Shown here piece by piece: positions 46,386 to 58,944 of a stretch of DNA of 64,000 nucleotides. Origin of the DNA: Echria macrotheca (taxonomy: Eukaryota > Ascomycota > Sordariomycetes > Sordariales > Schizotheciaceae); the NCBI GenBank assembly GCA_030411725.1, contig MU839841.1, positions 930,001 to 994,000 on the forward strand, read 5' to 3'. The first letter of the stretch is position 1. Each line of letters begins with the position of its first letter. The translations under genes were made by a program, and so were the position numbers. The notes under the pieces were generated by a model. It was given only the letters and a program-made list of their open reading frames with translations. It was not told where the DNA came from and did not search any database.

Positions 46386-48336
46386 ATGGAGCGCGTGTAT
46401 GGCGTGACGGCGCCGATCACGACGGCGCTGCCAACGGAGCGCGAGAAGGAGAGCAATGAGGAGCTCGCAAGGGAGCTCCGCGCTCAGGGCAATTTTGAGG
46501 CGCCCGCCGAATCCCAGAAGAGACTCGACATTCTCAGGGAGCTGGGGAAAATGGCTGACGAGTTTGTGAAGAGAGCCGCGGCCGAGAAAGAATCCAAAAA
46601 CACGTTCCTGATCCGCAACGCCCGTGGCCGTATTTTCACTTATGGAAGTTACAGACTAGGTGTCTACGGGCCCGGCTCCGATATGGACACCCTGGTCGTC
46701 GCTCCCAAGTATGTGACAGCGGAGCAGTATTTCAGGCTCTTCCCCACGATCCTGCAGGAGATGGCCCCCCCTGGCGCGATTACCGATCTCAACCCGGTTC
46801 CGGACGCCTTTGTGCCCATCATCAAGTTCGAGTTCCACGACATATCGGTCGATCTGATCTTCTGCGCGATCCAGATGCTCACCGAATTGCCAAGTGATAA
46901 AGACTGGAACTTAGCCGACAACCGCCTGCTGCGCGGCCTTACGGAAAGCGCAGTGCGATCACTCAACGGCACCAGGGTCACAGACGAGATTCTCAACCTT
47001 GTACCGGAACCGGCGACCTTCCGATTGGCCATCCGGGCCATCAAACTTTGGGCGGAGCGAAAAGCAGTGTATTCCAATATCCTCGGATACCCAGGAGGCA
47101 TCGCCTGGAACATAATGGTGGCGCGCGTTTGCCAACTCTACCCCAAGGCCACCAGCGCCGTCATCGTGAGAAAGTTCTTCACGATAATGGGTCAGTGGCC
47201 GTGGCCTCTTCCCGTGCTGCTCAAGGACATCGAATACGGCCTCACCGTTACGCAAAGCCAAGTGTGGAATCCTAAGGTATGTCGAGCCGTACCCGTTTGG
47301 GGCTGATGTCTCACCAGCAGAACAGATCAATCCTAGCGACCGCGCCCACCGAATGCCGATCATTACACCGTCTTACCCGTCGATGTGCACAACACACAAC
47401 GTGTGTCAGTCGTCGATGATGGCGATCCAGAGGGAGCTGAAGGAGGGAGCTGCGATATCAGATTTGATCCTAGAAGGCAAAGCGCCGTGGAGCGCACTTT
47501 TTACCAAGAGCCCGTTTTTTACCACAGCATTCAAGTTCTACCTCACCGTTACAGCGTCGAGCAAAACACCGGAGGATCACAAGAAGTGGTCTGGATTTGT
47601 TGAGTCGAGGGTGAGACATCTGGTTGGCAAGCTTGACCTTCATCCGTCGATTCAGCTTGCAAGGCCGTTCAACCATGGATTCAAACGGGTTCACCGTTGC
47701 AAGACGGACGGCCAGATCGAGGAGATACAGGCCGGAAGCGTCGCTTATCAGGTGAAGGAGGAGGAGCTCAAGAAGGAAAAGTTGGAAGCTGAGACCAAGG
47801 CCAAGGCGGAGATCAAGGTCAAGGCGGAAGCCGAGACAGAGGTCAAGGTGGAAGCGGAAACAAAGGTCAAGACAGAAGGCGAAAATACAGATATCGTCCC
47901 CACCGTCAAGATGGAGAAGACTGACGATGCAGCAACTGCGGCAGCCGTGAAGGGAGAGGATGTCGACACAGAAGTCAGCCTCGCCGACGTCCCGGAACAC
48001 AAACCCGAGACGCCTCCGGCCGACAAGATGATTGAGATTTATACTACTAACCACTACATTGGGCTGGAGCTGAAGCCGGGCGCGAAGTCTCTGGACCTGT
48101 CGAAAGAGGTGGGTGACTTCAAGTCTAGGTGCATGAATAGCGAGCTGTACAACCGGGAGACGATGTGCCTGACGGTGCTCAACATTCGAAACTGGGAGTT
48201 ACCGGATGACGTGTTTGGGCCGGGTGAGGTGAAGCCGGCCCGACCTAAGAGGAAGCGGCCCGCGGAGGCTGGACAACAACCGAATGGAGAACAGCAAAAT
48301 ACGAAGCGCAGGCAAACGGCGACCGTAGCGGGCTAG
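46386..48336 (+). CDS. PAP1: Nuclear poly(A) polymerase Pap1
   Basis: Two exons, 46386-47276 and 47326-48336, give 633 residues. The catalytic nucleotidyltransferase domain shows GSYRLGVYGPGSDMDTLVV with the metal-binding DMD, and a third Asp in ISVDLIF. The central domain includes GYPGGIAWNIM; intron 1 falls just after QVWNPK. The RNA-binding C-domain includes HRMPIITPSYPSMC and the strand IYTTNHYIGLEL. Between them, about residues 440-490, lies a charged low-complexity insert of repeated Lys/Glu units. The C-terminal tail has a PKRKRP nuclear localisation signal. Pap1 adds poly(A) tails to cleaved pre-mRNA. Confidence 0.96.
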
Positions 48337-49674
48337 CAGCCGGCGTCTGTGTGTGGCCACGTAGACAACAGCTTTGGGGATGGGGAGGGGGGGTAGCCAT
48401 TGGGGAAGAGGCTAGAACGGTCAAGCGTGTAACTAGTCTAGACTTTTTCTAGATGAATACAAGGTTAGGTTTTGGGGCACAAGTGCCTCGCCAACTGCCT
48501 CTTGTCTCTCTTTTAGTGTGAACACCGTGTGAAATCGAGGTGTGTCTGGGTAGTATTCAGTCTAGCGTCAGGCCGATGTAAACCAACAAGGCATTACCAT
48601 GGACCTTGATTCCCTGACACCGGGGGCTTTTAAACCATGAATGACAGTTTCGGTAGCGGAGGTTCTAGACTTAGTTCCAGTTCTGTTGAGCTCTGGAAAG
48701 GACCGGGCAGGAACAATAGGAAATGTAAGATGGGAAAGAAGGAAGGAAGGAGGGGAGGCTCCTCCTCCTCGGGATGATTGTATGTAAGTCTAGTTCGCTA
48801 ATAAGGCAGCTAGCTAGGTAGCTAGGTAGCTAGCTATCTTGTGTCTTGATTTGAGTGGGTAGGCAACACTGTTAGACATCTCGACCTTTTGAGTATCTCT
48901 AGACAATGTCTTTTCATGTGTATTCCTGACACAACACGAGACTATGAACTAAATGTGAGAATTCTCGCATGCGTACCGAGGATTAATTAGATAGCAGGTA
49001 CTCGCGTGCTATAACCACTTAGAAGAGGGACCGCTTATCCCCCCTTAAGGGGTGGAAGCCTCCGGCCTCATATGGCTTGAGACAAATAATATAACATATG
49101 TGGGAATTCAAGGGTTGTTTTGCGTAGTAGACAAGGTATCAAGTTTAGTCTGTAGTGGTGTTGGATTAGGCAGGGGAATGTAAAAACCGACGGAACATCG
49201 TCGCGTAGAACCTTGGATCTGGGGTAAAGATAATTTTCATCTCAAAAAAATATGTTTTCTGTTTTTCCAACGCCAACAGGGCCCCGCGTCAGGGTAAAGG
49301 TTGGAAGGAATTGGGACTCTTGTTGTTGTTGAATCTCTATCCGTCTGTCTGTCTGGCTACCTACTTTGAGAATGTCACCCGGTATCCTCCCTCGATCAGG
49401 TCGAACGGACGGTGGATAGGTAGGTAGGCCACACATCTCACCCAACCGCCTACCTTAGTATACTCCCTCCCTCGCCTACCTCCCTTCCCCTTCTTATTCG
49501 GAATATCAAATAGCCCTCCTCCCTACCATCAACCCAGCCAGGCACACCTTCATTACAGACAAGACACCCCCCTCCCCCCTTCATCCTCCTCCACCCCTTC
49601 TTAATACACCCACCGCCCCCAGCAACTAAGCTACCTACCAACGAACTAATCTCCAAAGTGGAAAAGTAGAAAAT
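48337..49674. other. Convergent intergenic region with dispersed repeat copy B
   Basis: 1.3 kb between the 3' ends of PAP1 and DML1. It contains a GCTAGGTA-type short repeat near 48806-48836, repeat copy B (48956-49110) and C/T-rich sequence near 49440-49620. No gene is called. Confidence 0.6.
48956..49110 (+). repeat. Dispersed repeat copy B (possible solo LTR)
   Basis: Homologous to 30427-30548. The core, 48966-49092, differs from copy A mainly by transitions and two small indels (an extra AATT and one extra C). The wider element begins TGAGAATTC and ends GGAATTCA, giving short imperfect inverted ends of TG...CA type as in LTRs, but no target-site duplication is seen. A TATA-like GTGCTATAAC sits near the middle. 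No coding capacity. Confidence 0.75.
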
Positions 49675-51738
49675 TCAATCATCATCACCCTCATCGCTCC
49701 CACTAGACCACCCCTCATGAAACTCATCCGCCATATCAGCCAAGTCCGCCGCGAGCCCCTCTCGATCTTCCAAGCCGATCGACCTTGCGACAGTAGTCCG
49801 CAGGAGATTTAGTCGGGTTGAAGTGGACGAGTCAGTCGACAGACGTGTTGTTATTGCTACGTTTTGCGGCGGATTTGTTGTTCCACTTCCATTTCCATCT
49901 TGATTAGAAGCGGACTGGTGGTGGAAAATGGGCGGGAAGGAGTCTAGCATTGGGAAGGTGAGGGGTGTGTGATATCTTTTTTTAGGGGGGTAAAATGTTA
50001 GTATTCATATTGTAAGGATGGAGGGAGGGGAGGGACGGGACAAACCGTTTGGTAAAAGTGTCGTATGGATTTCTTCTGGCCCGAGAGACGTGGTTGTGTG
50101 TTCTGGAGTCTGTCTCTTCTTCACCCTGTGATTGGTTCCTTGAAGAAGGTGGTGGATAGCCCCGTGTGGACAGTAGCTGGGAGAATGTCTTTACTTCCTT
50201 GTGGGATTGTTTCCGTCTGGCGGGGAGCATGTCGATCTGTGGATGGGAGGGTGTGAATTTTATGGGGAGAGATTTTGGGTCTTCCCTCTCGTCTTCTTGA
50301 TCTTGATCAGTCATGGTGCTGCCCGTGGGGAGAGTAGGGAAATCCATTTCGAGACTGGCGATGGTTTGTTTCCCTGCTGACCGGCCGGGACCAGAGCTCA
50401 GGGCGACGGCCATGTCGGAGAGCGTGTCTCTTTGGGAAGCATCCTTGAGGCGCGAGGGCAGGGTTGCGGACTCGATTGCTGATGCGAGGAGCGCGGTTGT
50501 GTGCCAGGGGACGGAGCGGTCCAGGGATACCGAGAGATGGGAGGGGGTTGAGGAGGACGAGACGCGGGAGGGAGTAGAGAGGGGGATCACGAGGGTGGCT
50601 TGTTTGTATGCTTCGACGAGGGTGCGGGCTTGGTTGGAGAGGCGGAGGAGGCGTTTTTCCTGTGTTTTGTTAGTTAGTTTTGGTTGAATTCTTGGGGGTG
50701 GATGTTTCTGAATAATGAGAGCGGGCCCGGAAGCTAGGGGAAGTGGTAGAAGCAGGTAGGTCCTGGAGGTAACATCTCCAGAGAGATAGCTGCCTCCTGA
50801 GATATGTGATAGGGCACGAAGAGTTTCTCTCAGGGACAGTGAGCTGCACATCCAGACAGACATCCTGACAGGAATCCAGACACATACCCAGACAGCCACC
50901 CGGTAGACATCAGACACACAAACAACGAACAGAAAGCAAAGACTCACCCGACTCCCACCCCCATCCCCCTCCATCCCCCACATCCAAACGGCCGTCTTGC
51001 CATACTCATCCCGGATCCGCTCCAAATACCTCGCCCCAAACCCGCCCCAGGCATCGTCCAGCCCCCCAAACACCTGAATGCCCTGCATCTGGTCCGCCTC
51101 CTCGGCGAACAGCCTCAGGTCGCGATCCAACAAGTCATGCTCCCGATCCAGCGACGTAAACAGCTCCTCGCCCACGGTGAACCGGTCAAACGGGTTCAGC
51201 GCCGAGTCGAGCTCAAACTCTGACAGCTGCACCGACGAGCGCGGGTGTAGATACACCCTGTTGTAGTCAGACCAGAAGCGCACCGTTGAGGGCGTGAGAG
51301 CCTCGGCCGGCGGGGCCATGCCGGATTCAAGGGCAGCTTGGTAAGCTGAGGGTGCGATGGGTGGTGCTGTCTGTGTTTTTGCCGTTGGACCGTTCCTTTT
51401 TTCGTCATTAGTATTTAGGGAGGCATGAGAAGAGACAAAAAGGGACGCAAATACCAGAGTGCCTCGACTTTATCCTCGCCCGCATATAGTGCGTTGATCC
51501 TCCTCAGCGACCCAAAGCCGCCCTTGAGGTCGTAGATGACGGTGCGCGGCATAAAGGTCTCGGTCATGCCGTCGGCGGCCAGCCCGGGGCGCCAGTGCAC
51601 ATCATGGTCGACTGCTGATTCCTCAGCCTGCGTCTGGCCCTCCTCAGCATAGGTAAAGTAAGACTCCTGGGTGTTCCAGAAATGGGTGGCTAGGTAGTTG
51701 CTCTGCTGGCCGAACTGGAGCGTGATGATTTCGTGCAT
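49675..51738 (-). CDS. DML1: Tubulin-like mitochondrial inheritance protein Dml1/misato
   Basis: Four exons, 51738-51455, 51395-50948, 50659-50046 and 49975-49675, give 548 residues. It starts MHEIITLQFGQQSNYLATHFWN, the tubulin-like N-terminal segment of Dml1/misato; an earlier in-frame ATG is less conserved. Exon 2 contains FWSDYNRVYLHPRS and the exon 4 tail contains LDSFPPIF and an acidic end (GWSSGSDEGDDD). Dml1 is a cytosolic protein with tubulin/FtsZ-like segments needed for mitochondrial DNA partitioning and inheritance. Intron 2 is 288 nt, a multiple of three with no stop codon, so the unspliced frame runs straight through. Intron 3 has a perfect TACTAAC branch site, and its acceptor restores YHTPLTFPML. 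Confidence 0.93.
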
Positions 51739-52085
51739 TTTTATCTTGCTTGTCATGTATAAACACTCACCTTGAAGCTCACATGAGAAGTTATGCAGAA
51801 GCTGTGGAGATCAGGTGCAGAATGACAGCGTCCTCACATCATGTCAAACCCTAACCCTGCAGATAATAATTCTCTTGATGATACTCGCCCGTCCGTCACC
51901 AGACAGACTCCTACAAATACAAGCCCGCCAAAACACAGGGAATCCACCACTCCGGCCATCCGTCGTATCTGTCTATCCCATGAACCAAGTCTAAGGTCCT
52001 CTATTAGGTATCCCAGCCCAGACTCCACCCGACCAAAAGCGATCAGCAACCGTTGTAGGTTTGAGAAGAAACACAGTCAAAATCT
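51739..52085. other. Intergenic region NDE / DML1
   Basis: 347 bp between the stop of the NADH dehydrogenase and the start of DML1, both on the minus strand, so this holds the DML1 promoter. No TATA box is evident. Nothing else is seen. Confidence 0.5.
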
Positions 52086-53910
52086 CTACTCGCGAGACAC
52101 GTCACGGCCAAACAGCTTCGACTTGAGCCAGTCGTTGATGACGAGCAGACGGTTGCGAGCTATACACGGTTAGCAACGCCCACCCGAACGACTAAAAAAA
52201 AAAAAAACTTACTGCTGAAGCACATCGACAGGTACGCGCTCCGCCAGAACAAAAACGTCAGGCTGCCGCCCGTCGCAAGGTTCCCGTTAAACCAGCTGAC
52301 GTCGGCCACCGCCTTCTCACTTCCAATGTACGCCAAGCTGCCCTGGTGGCTGTAGTGGAACGGCTTGATGTCCTTGATCCGCCGGAGTTGTCTCTCGTAC
52401 TCCTCAATCTGTCGCGAGATCTCGGCCGCGTTGCCGGGCTTCAGGTTGAGTGACCCACTCAGCTCACGGATATTCTCCTCCAACATCTCCGTCTTGGCCA
52501 TGTTGTTGAACAGGCGCGCCAGAAAGTTGCCCTCCTGGCTGGCCACCTGCGCAGTCGGCGCATATCCCGCCACGGCGCAGTCACCAACGGCCCAGATGTC
52601 GCGCGCACCCTGCACCACAAGGTACTCATTTACAGCAAGGCCACGACGCGAGTCCTTTTGCGCCGGGATCCGCGCCATGAGATCCTTGACCACGGGCCGC
52701 ACGGCATTGCCCGTTGCCCAGACAAGCAGACCGTACGGGAACACGACCTTCTCCTTCTTGCCATCCGGGCCTGTGACCTCGGCCTCAACCGACTTGTCCG
52801 TCACGTTCTTGACCATAGTCTTGGTCTTGATGTCAATCTTTTCCTCCTTAAACGTGCTCTCGGTATACTCGATCAGCTGCTTGGAGAAGCTGGGCAGGAC
52901 GTTGGGCAGCGCCTCAATCAGCGTAACGCGGAACCGATCACTGATGTCCGGGATCAGCTTCTTGATGTCCTCCTCGAAAAAGTCCTGCAGCTCGCCGGCG
53001 AACTCGACACCCGTGGGACCGCCGCCGACGACCACCATGTGGAGAAGTCGGTCAATCTCCTCGGGCTTCTGGTCCTTGAAGGCCGCCGTCTCGACACAGT
53101 CCATGATCTTCTTGCGGATCAGTTGGGCGTCGCCAATCTCCTTGAGGAAGCACGAGTGCTCGCGGACGCCGGGGATTCCGAAAGTGGCGTTCTCGGCACC
53201 CACGCCGATAACGAGCATGTCGTACGGCACCTCGGTCTCGGCCGTGTCGCCCCGTACCTCGGACGCGTCAAAGACCTTTACCACCTTGCGTTCGGGATCG
53301 ATGGAGCTGGCCTCGGCTTCGTAATACTTGACATTGGCGCGCTTCGACCGCAGGATTGTCCGGATCGGCTCCATGATGGAGCGGTGCTCGATGGTGCCCG
53401 TCGTACATGATGGGAGCAGAGGGGTGAAGAGGAAGTAATTGCGCGGCGAGATAACGATCACATTGTAGTTCTCCGTGTCCAGGCGCTTGAGCAGCGAAAC
53501 CGAGCCCCAGCCGGTACCTACAACGGTCAGAAAGGCTTTACACGAGCAAGGCCGGGCTTACCTAGAATGACAAGGGTCTTCTTGGACGGATCAGGCTCGA
53601 TCTGAGGCGCCGGGTGCCTGTCCTGGTATATCCCGTAGCCGACGTAGGCGATGCCGCCGAGGATGGAGAGGTTGACCAGCCGCCACGACCATCTCCAGAC
53701 CCGGAATCGCCTGGGCTTCTTGGGCGCCGGAACTGGAGCGGCCTCACCGGCGTAGCCACGTCGTAATTGGCGCGCGACCAGTGTCTGTCTGCTGCCGAGG
53801 GTCGGCCTCGTTGCGATGGAGCGCCGAGGGGTCTGGGTGAGCAGCCGGGCGACGGCCGGGGATTGCGCCCGGAGGGGGAGCTTGGTGAGAGCTCTCGCGG
53901 TGGACGCCAT
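52086..53910 (-). CDS. Alternative (rotenone-insensitive) NADH dehydrogenase, NDE type
   Basis: Three exons, 53910-53562, 53517-52213 and 52159-52086, give 575 residues. The Arg/Ala-rich N-terminus (TRPTLGSRQT, RQLRRGY) is a mitochondrial presequence and is followed by a membrane helix (LSILGGIAYVGYGIYQ). The first Rossmann motif, LVILGTGWGS, is split by intron 1. The second is VVVGGGPTGVEFAGEL. C-terminal to these is the conserved WAVGDCAV FAD block. The end, NDWLKSKLFGRDVSRE, is the amphipathic membrane-association region of NDH-2. No EF-hand insert is visible, so it is more like Nde2 than the calcium-regulated Nde1; external versus internal location is uncertain. It oxidises NADH and reduces ubiquinone without proton pumping. 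Confidence 0.94.
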
Positions 53911-56775
53911 TGGAGCCCAATTGGCGATCCGGCTCGAAGATCACGGCAGTGGGTGAGGTGGGATGGCGCTGGACGCGGGTGGTGCACAGGACAAAAACTC
54001 GGAGCGGTAGATGGAGTCAGAAAAGCAAACCAAATTCCTGGTCGTCGCCCGTCGGCTCCTAATCAATGATAAGCGAAACCAGGATGCGATGACACACTGC
54101 AGCTAGCGCCGGTCGGTCGCGTCTTTTTTTTCTTTGGTTTTTACCCGCCCGTATCGGCTTCCTACCACAGAGCTCCAATTGACTCGGGTGGGGCCTTTTT
54201 CTTTCTCACGACTCCACCAACTTGGAAATCTGCAGGGATCAAAACGAATGACGCTGGGATCGAGATGCTTGGGCGATGCCAAATCGATGAGGGCAAAAAA
54301 AGTTTGCAGCAATGTTTCTTCGCCGAAACCCGAGTGATTTTGTGAGATAATTCCCGGGCCTGTCATGTTCAAATACGGGAAATCCCTCAACAAGACACAG
54401 CGATATCGCACTGCAGTTTATCGCTATCTCCCAACAAGTCTGGTTCTGCGCCGCCGCCGCGGGGGGTCAGCATGTGAGACCCAGGATGACTTGTCGGCGC
54501 CCGGCGAAATAGCTCAGACCTTGTCCCAGGAGGCCCTCCACCCGCTGGATCGCCCATTTGACAGCCATGTTGCCACTGGCTGGACAAAAGTTAAGGTCTG
54601 GAGCCTCTCGCCCACCCAAGCCGCCGGCAGTCTGCTAGCACGCGCATCGCGTCCTAGGGCTGGGCTGGACTGGGCTCATCAGTTCAACTACATGCCCCAC
54701 TTGCCGACTACCAGCAGGTCCCAGCAATGAAGCCCGGGATGATGCTTCGAATTGTCTGCTTGTGAAAGGCACAGGTGAGGGGAAATCACATGCGGCGAGC
54801 TCCGGTTCGGGCTTGACCCCTGTTACCGAGTTGGGCCGAACCCGACGCATGTGGGAGGCCGGCCGGCATCTGGACCGATGGGCCAAGCCCGGACCCGATC
54901 CGGCGGACTCGGGTCATGTGAGGGGAGGTCGGATCGGACGGAGCCCGCAACCGCACAGCAAGATACCTAGGTGGCAGAGCAGAGCACTTTACCGGATGGA
55001 TCCATCTCAGGTGAGCTATCTGCTCGGCTGCTCGCTAGCGGTCTTGTTTGATTTTCGTCCTGGAAGGAACGACATGATGTCGAATTTGATCGACTTCTTA
55101 CATCCGTTGCACCTTCCCTCAGCGCCAATGTTGGCCACACAATTCTGATCTGCTGCTGCTGCTGCTGCCCCGGTGCCGGCATCCGATCGGAACTTTTTCA
55201 TTTTCTCTGCCGGGTACTCTGACAGAGTTTGGGGGTCTTATCTTGTCGGCTCTGCTGCCGCCAACGGTGTCACGGCATGATTGATCACCACGAGATGCCA
55301 GAGCCGAAAAGCTCGGCATTTCCTGCTCAGCCCTTCATCCGTGGAACGCAGCAGACAGATGCTCTCAATCCGCGTCAGATGTGGCTGATGCGCGACCGAG
55401 AGGCCGAGAAAGGATAGCCGCTCACCGGGCTTCTGGCTCGATATCCATTGCCGAGCAATACCACGACTCTTAGACGCTGGTCTCACGAAACACGCGGGAT
55501 TAGCAATCCTCATTTTCTACGCGACTGATCACCACCATGCCGTCTCGGCGGTTGATATCACGCTGAGACCTTCAGAATCTCGAGGCAATTAGCCTAGGAT
55601 TACCTCGACTCTCACCGGTATTCAGCTCAGAAATTGTCACAATGTTTCGAGCACGTTGCGCACGTCAAGATGAAGAGGCAACGACGCAGGCGAGTCGAGA
55701 CCGAGGACCCTTGTTGACATCGACATCGGATGACTGGCCGGGATCTCGCCATGACATGCAGACGTCCTGGCGGGAGCAATTCCAATTTGAAGCAGCGCGG
55801 TGGTGATGTTCCTGATGCGGAAGAAGGCGAGTTGAAACCCGCCATTGCTGCGTCCGAGTGTCATCGGGCGCCCCCCCTGTCGCTTGACGCGCTGAAACGC
55901 TGCCTCCCATGGCTGAGACAACCCAACCCTGCGATCCAGCTGGTCCATGTCGCAACTCGCTGTTCTTCCTCGCACCACCGTCAATGCAGACTGGCAACGA
56001 GGCATCCGGCAGCATCCTGCAACACGGGTCGACAGATGCAGAGAGCGGGGCTCAAGGCGTCGTCGCCCCAAAGGGCACATCCGAAAGCTTCCCCGGCGCG
56101 ATCTGCCCCGTACGACGTCAAGCTACCCCTGGGCCATCGCGTGTCGATGAGGCGCCTCCACATTCCTGTCGATGGCCCATCTCGACCACGGCAGACTGCC
56201 AGATGGTCCCGGGGGCTCACGGGCTCGCATCTCCCTCCATCTCGTCCCCTGAGGTCATGGCTCCCGCTGCCATGTCTCGCGTGACCCAGATCCCTGAGAC
56301 ACGTCCGGTCCTTGGTATTCCAGTCTGGGGAGCGCCGGTAAAAGTCGACGGGATGCCGGCCGCCCATTCTTCCTTGATCTCTCTGGCTACCCGATCGCAA
56401 TCCTTGTCGCGGGAGGCTGCTTGAGGCGCGATCCATTATGCTCGAAAGCTCGGCAAATCGTTGATCAACTCCAAGCACTAGCCTCCGCATTCCTTTCTTC
56501 CCCAGGTGTTCCTGCTCCGTTCGTTCTCTTTTCTTCTTCTTTTCCCCAAGGCGGGCCTTCCTATCCTTTTCATCATATAATTTTATTTTGCTTGGCGGGT
56601 CCGTTCTTTCTTGTTATTCGAAAAATCTCCGACCGTTACTTCAACTTCAAGGCTCTTGCTCCCGACGGACTATATTCGGTGGCGTTTGGTGAAGCATTCA
56701 TGATATCGGAGGTATCGGGGCGCCAGGCGATCTGAGCCGACTCGAGCAGTCTGGCGATTGCTCAAAGGGAATAGG
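53911..56775. other. 2.9-kb divergent upstream region, no supported gene
   Basis: This lies between the NADH dehydrogenase and the mucin-like protein. Open frames near 54760-55148 and 55637-56490 overlap on both strands without family similarity. It may contain the unlocated 5' exon(s) of the mucin-like gene. A TGCTGC microsatellite occurs near 55149-55168. Confidence 0.45.
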
Positions 56776-58944
56776 ATGCCAGGGGGAGAGGGAATGGCAC
56801 CATTGACAGAAAAGCGGTGGGGCGATGCGACGATAGAGGCCGCCGAAGAGCTTCAGATACTCCGAAGAGTCGACCTCGAGCACAGGCAGAGCGACGGCGG
56901 TGGGCGGGGCGGAAACAAGGGAGGTGATGGTGGCGGCTTTGGGGGCGGTGATGGCGGCGGTTTCGGCGGGAAAGGTGGTGGTGGCGGAGGTGACGGCGGT
57001 GACGGTGGCCGGAAAGATGGGGGAGGGTTTGGGGGCAAAGGCGGGGACGGTAAAGACGACGGCGGTGGTGGCTTCCGTGGTCGGTTCCGTGGCGGCAGAG
57101 GCCGGGGAAGGTTCGGAGGCGGCGGAGGGAGCGACAACGGAGACGACAGCGGGGATAACTCCGATTCATCGTCTACGGAAGAAGCTGCCCCGGAAACGAC
57201 CGCGGCCGCCTCGACTCCCGCCGCGCCAGCGACGACCGCAGCTGCCACGACACCACCACCGGACCCCACCACAGTCGTTCAGGTATCAACCATGACTGTA
57301 ACTCCGTCGGTGAGTATTTCCTTGCAGAGAAAAGTTGTGCCGTGCTAACTCTCATCAGGCCAACCCAACAACAGTGACTTCACTGGTGCCATTGATTTCA
57401 GGGGATTCCGCTGCTGCGATCGCTGGATCAACTGATACCGCAAGCACCGCCGCAAGCACAACCCCTCCACCGAGTACAACCCCTTCTTCTAGTTCAAGCC
57501 CCCCAACTAGCACCGAGTCTCCGAGTAGTTCAAGCTCCACATCGGAAGCTTCTCCCTCTCCAACCGCTTTTCCTGATCAAGGAACAGATCCACTGGCCTT
57601 GTCCACGGCCGTCAGCACCACCACTATGGACACGAGTGCTGGCCTCGTGCCTGGCAGCAGTCTCCTCGGGGAATCCCCGACGGGCATCCCTACCGGAGCT
57701 GCTGCCGCCCCGGTTGCTACCGAAACGCCACAGGGTATGGATCCTGTAGCCGAGCGCGCAATGATCTCAGTTGGCTCGATAGGTGAGTAGTCGTGACCGA
57801 TATCGCAGAATAAGTGCTGACATCAACAGCCGCCTTTGTCATGGTTGCTTCAATGGCTTGGTTGATCTTCCGGAGGGTGAAGAGGAGAAGAAACGGGACC
57901 AGCAGCGGCGGAAACACGTTTGATTACCTCAGAAGGGTTCTCCCTGCGCGTCTCGCCAACTTACTTCCATCATCCCGCACCGATGGTGGTTTCTATGATG
58001 ACCGCGGATGGGAAAAGCTTGGCGAAGCCAGCAGTATCCAGGAACGACCTCCTACGTATTCATCTGGCGGCAAAACAAATGGTGCCAAGTCAGTGCCTCT
58101 GGGAGGCTTTTACGGACACGAAAAGGCCTATCCTTACCAGGACACCGAGTCGAAGAAGAAGGAGGACAAGCCCCGGCTACCGCGATTACAGACCCAAGAC
58201 ATCCCGGCAGAGCCCAAGTCGTCGATGCGCACATCATCCAGTGCCCGGCCCTTGAGCTCGCACCCCGTCAACGCCGTGAGGGTGAGCAGGGGGAGCACTT
58301 CGGCCAACACCACAACACCATCAACTGCGGTTCTTTTCTCCCACCACACACAGGACTCTTTCAGCTCAACAAATGCCGCCCAGTTCGGCACCATAACGGC
58401 TGTGAGCAGCGCCACGACGATGCGGTCAAAGATGGGTCTAGGATATTACAACCAGTCCGAGATGGCGCGGACACCATCGATGGCCTACGATCCCCAGCGG
58501 CGACAGGTGAACCGGGCGAGCGAACTCTCGTCGATATCTTCTGGCTTCGGAGACGGAGACATCATCGTGACCAACGCCCCGGTGCCGGTCCCACAGATTC
58601 CACCAAACGTACATAGCAACGCGCCCACGAACGGTCACGCCCGGTTCTCCTGGATGTCGCAAGAGCCTAGCAAAAGGGACACGGTATACACGCAGTCGAG
58701 CGAGGACATGCCGCCCCGGTTCCGGTCTGTCAATTCCTGGGTAGACCAGCAAACCGGTCGTATCAAGAGAGCCCAGCAGCGCGAGCACGGCGAGGAGGCC
58801 GGTGCGCCACCAGTGCCGCAGATGCCCGGGCAGGTTGGGATACCGGGTATTCATAATCCGCCTGGCGAACAGCGTTACGAAATGATGATGGATGATGAAC
58901 AGCCCCGACCAGTTGAGCTCCCAGCTGCGGCGACGAGGCGTTGA
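56776..58944 (+). CDS. Mucin-like single-pass membrane protein with Gly-rich N-terminus
   Basis: Three exons, 56776-57309, 57359-57782 and 57830-58944, give 690 residues from the first in-frame ATG. Residues 41-122 are a Gly-rich block of GGxGGGFGG-type repeats containing an RGRFRGGRGRGRFGG patch. A Ser/Thr/Pro-rich mucin-like stretch follows to about 315, then one membrane helix (AAFVMVASMAWLIF, about 320-333) and a basic stop-transfer RRVKRRR. The cytosolic tail ends with a block containing PPRFRSVNSWVDQQ and RIKRAQ, a motif shared by many fungal single-pass membrane proteins. No signal peptide is seen at this start; the sequence RRVDLEHRQ before the Gly block looks like a processing site, so a missing upstream exon with a signal peptide is possible. 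Function unknown. Confidence 0.75.
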
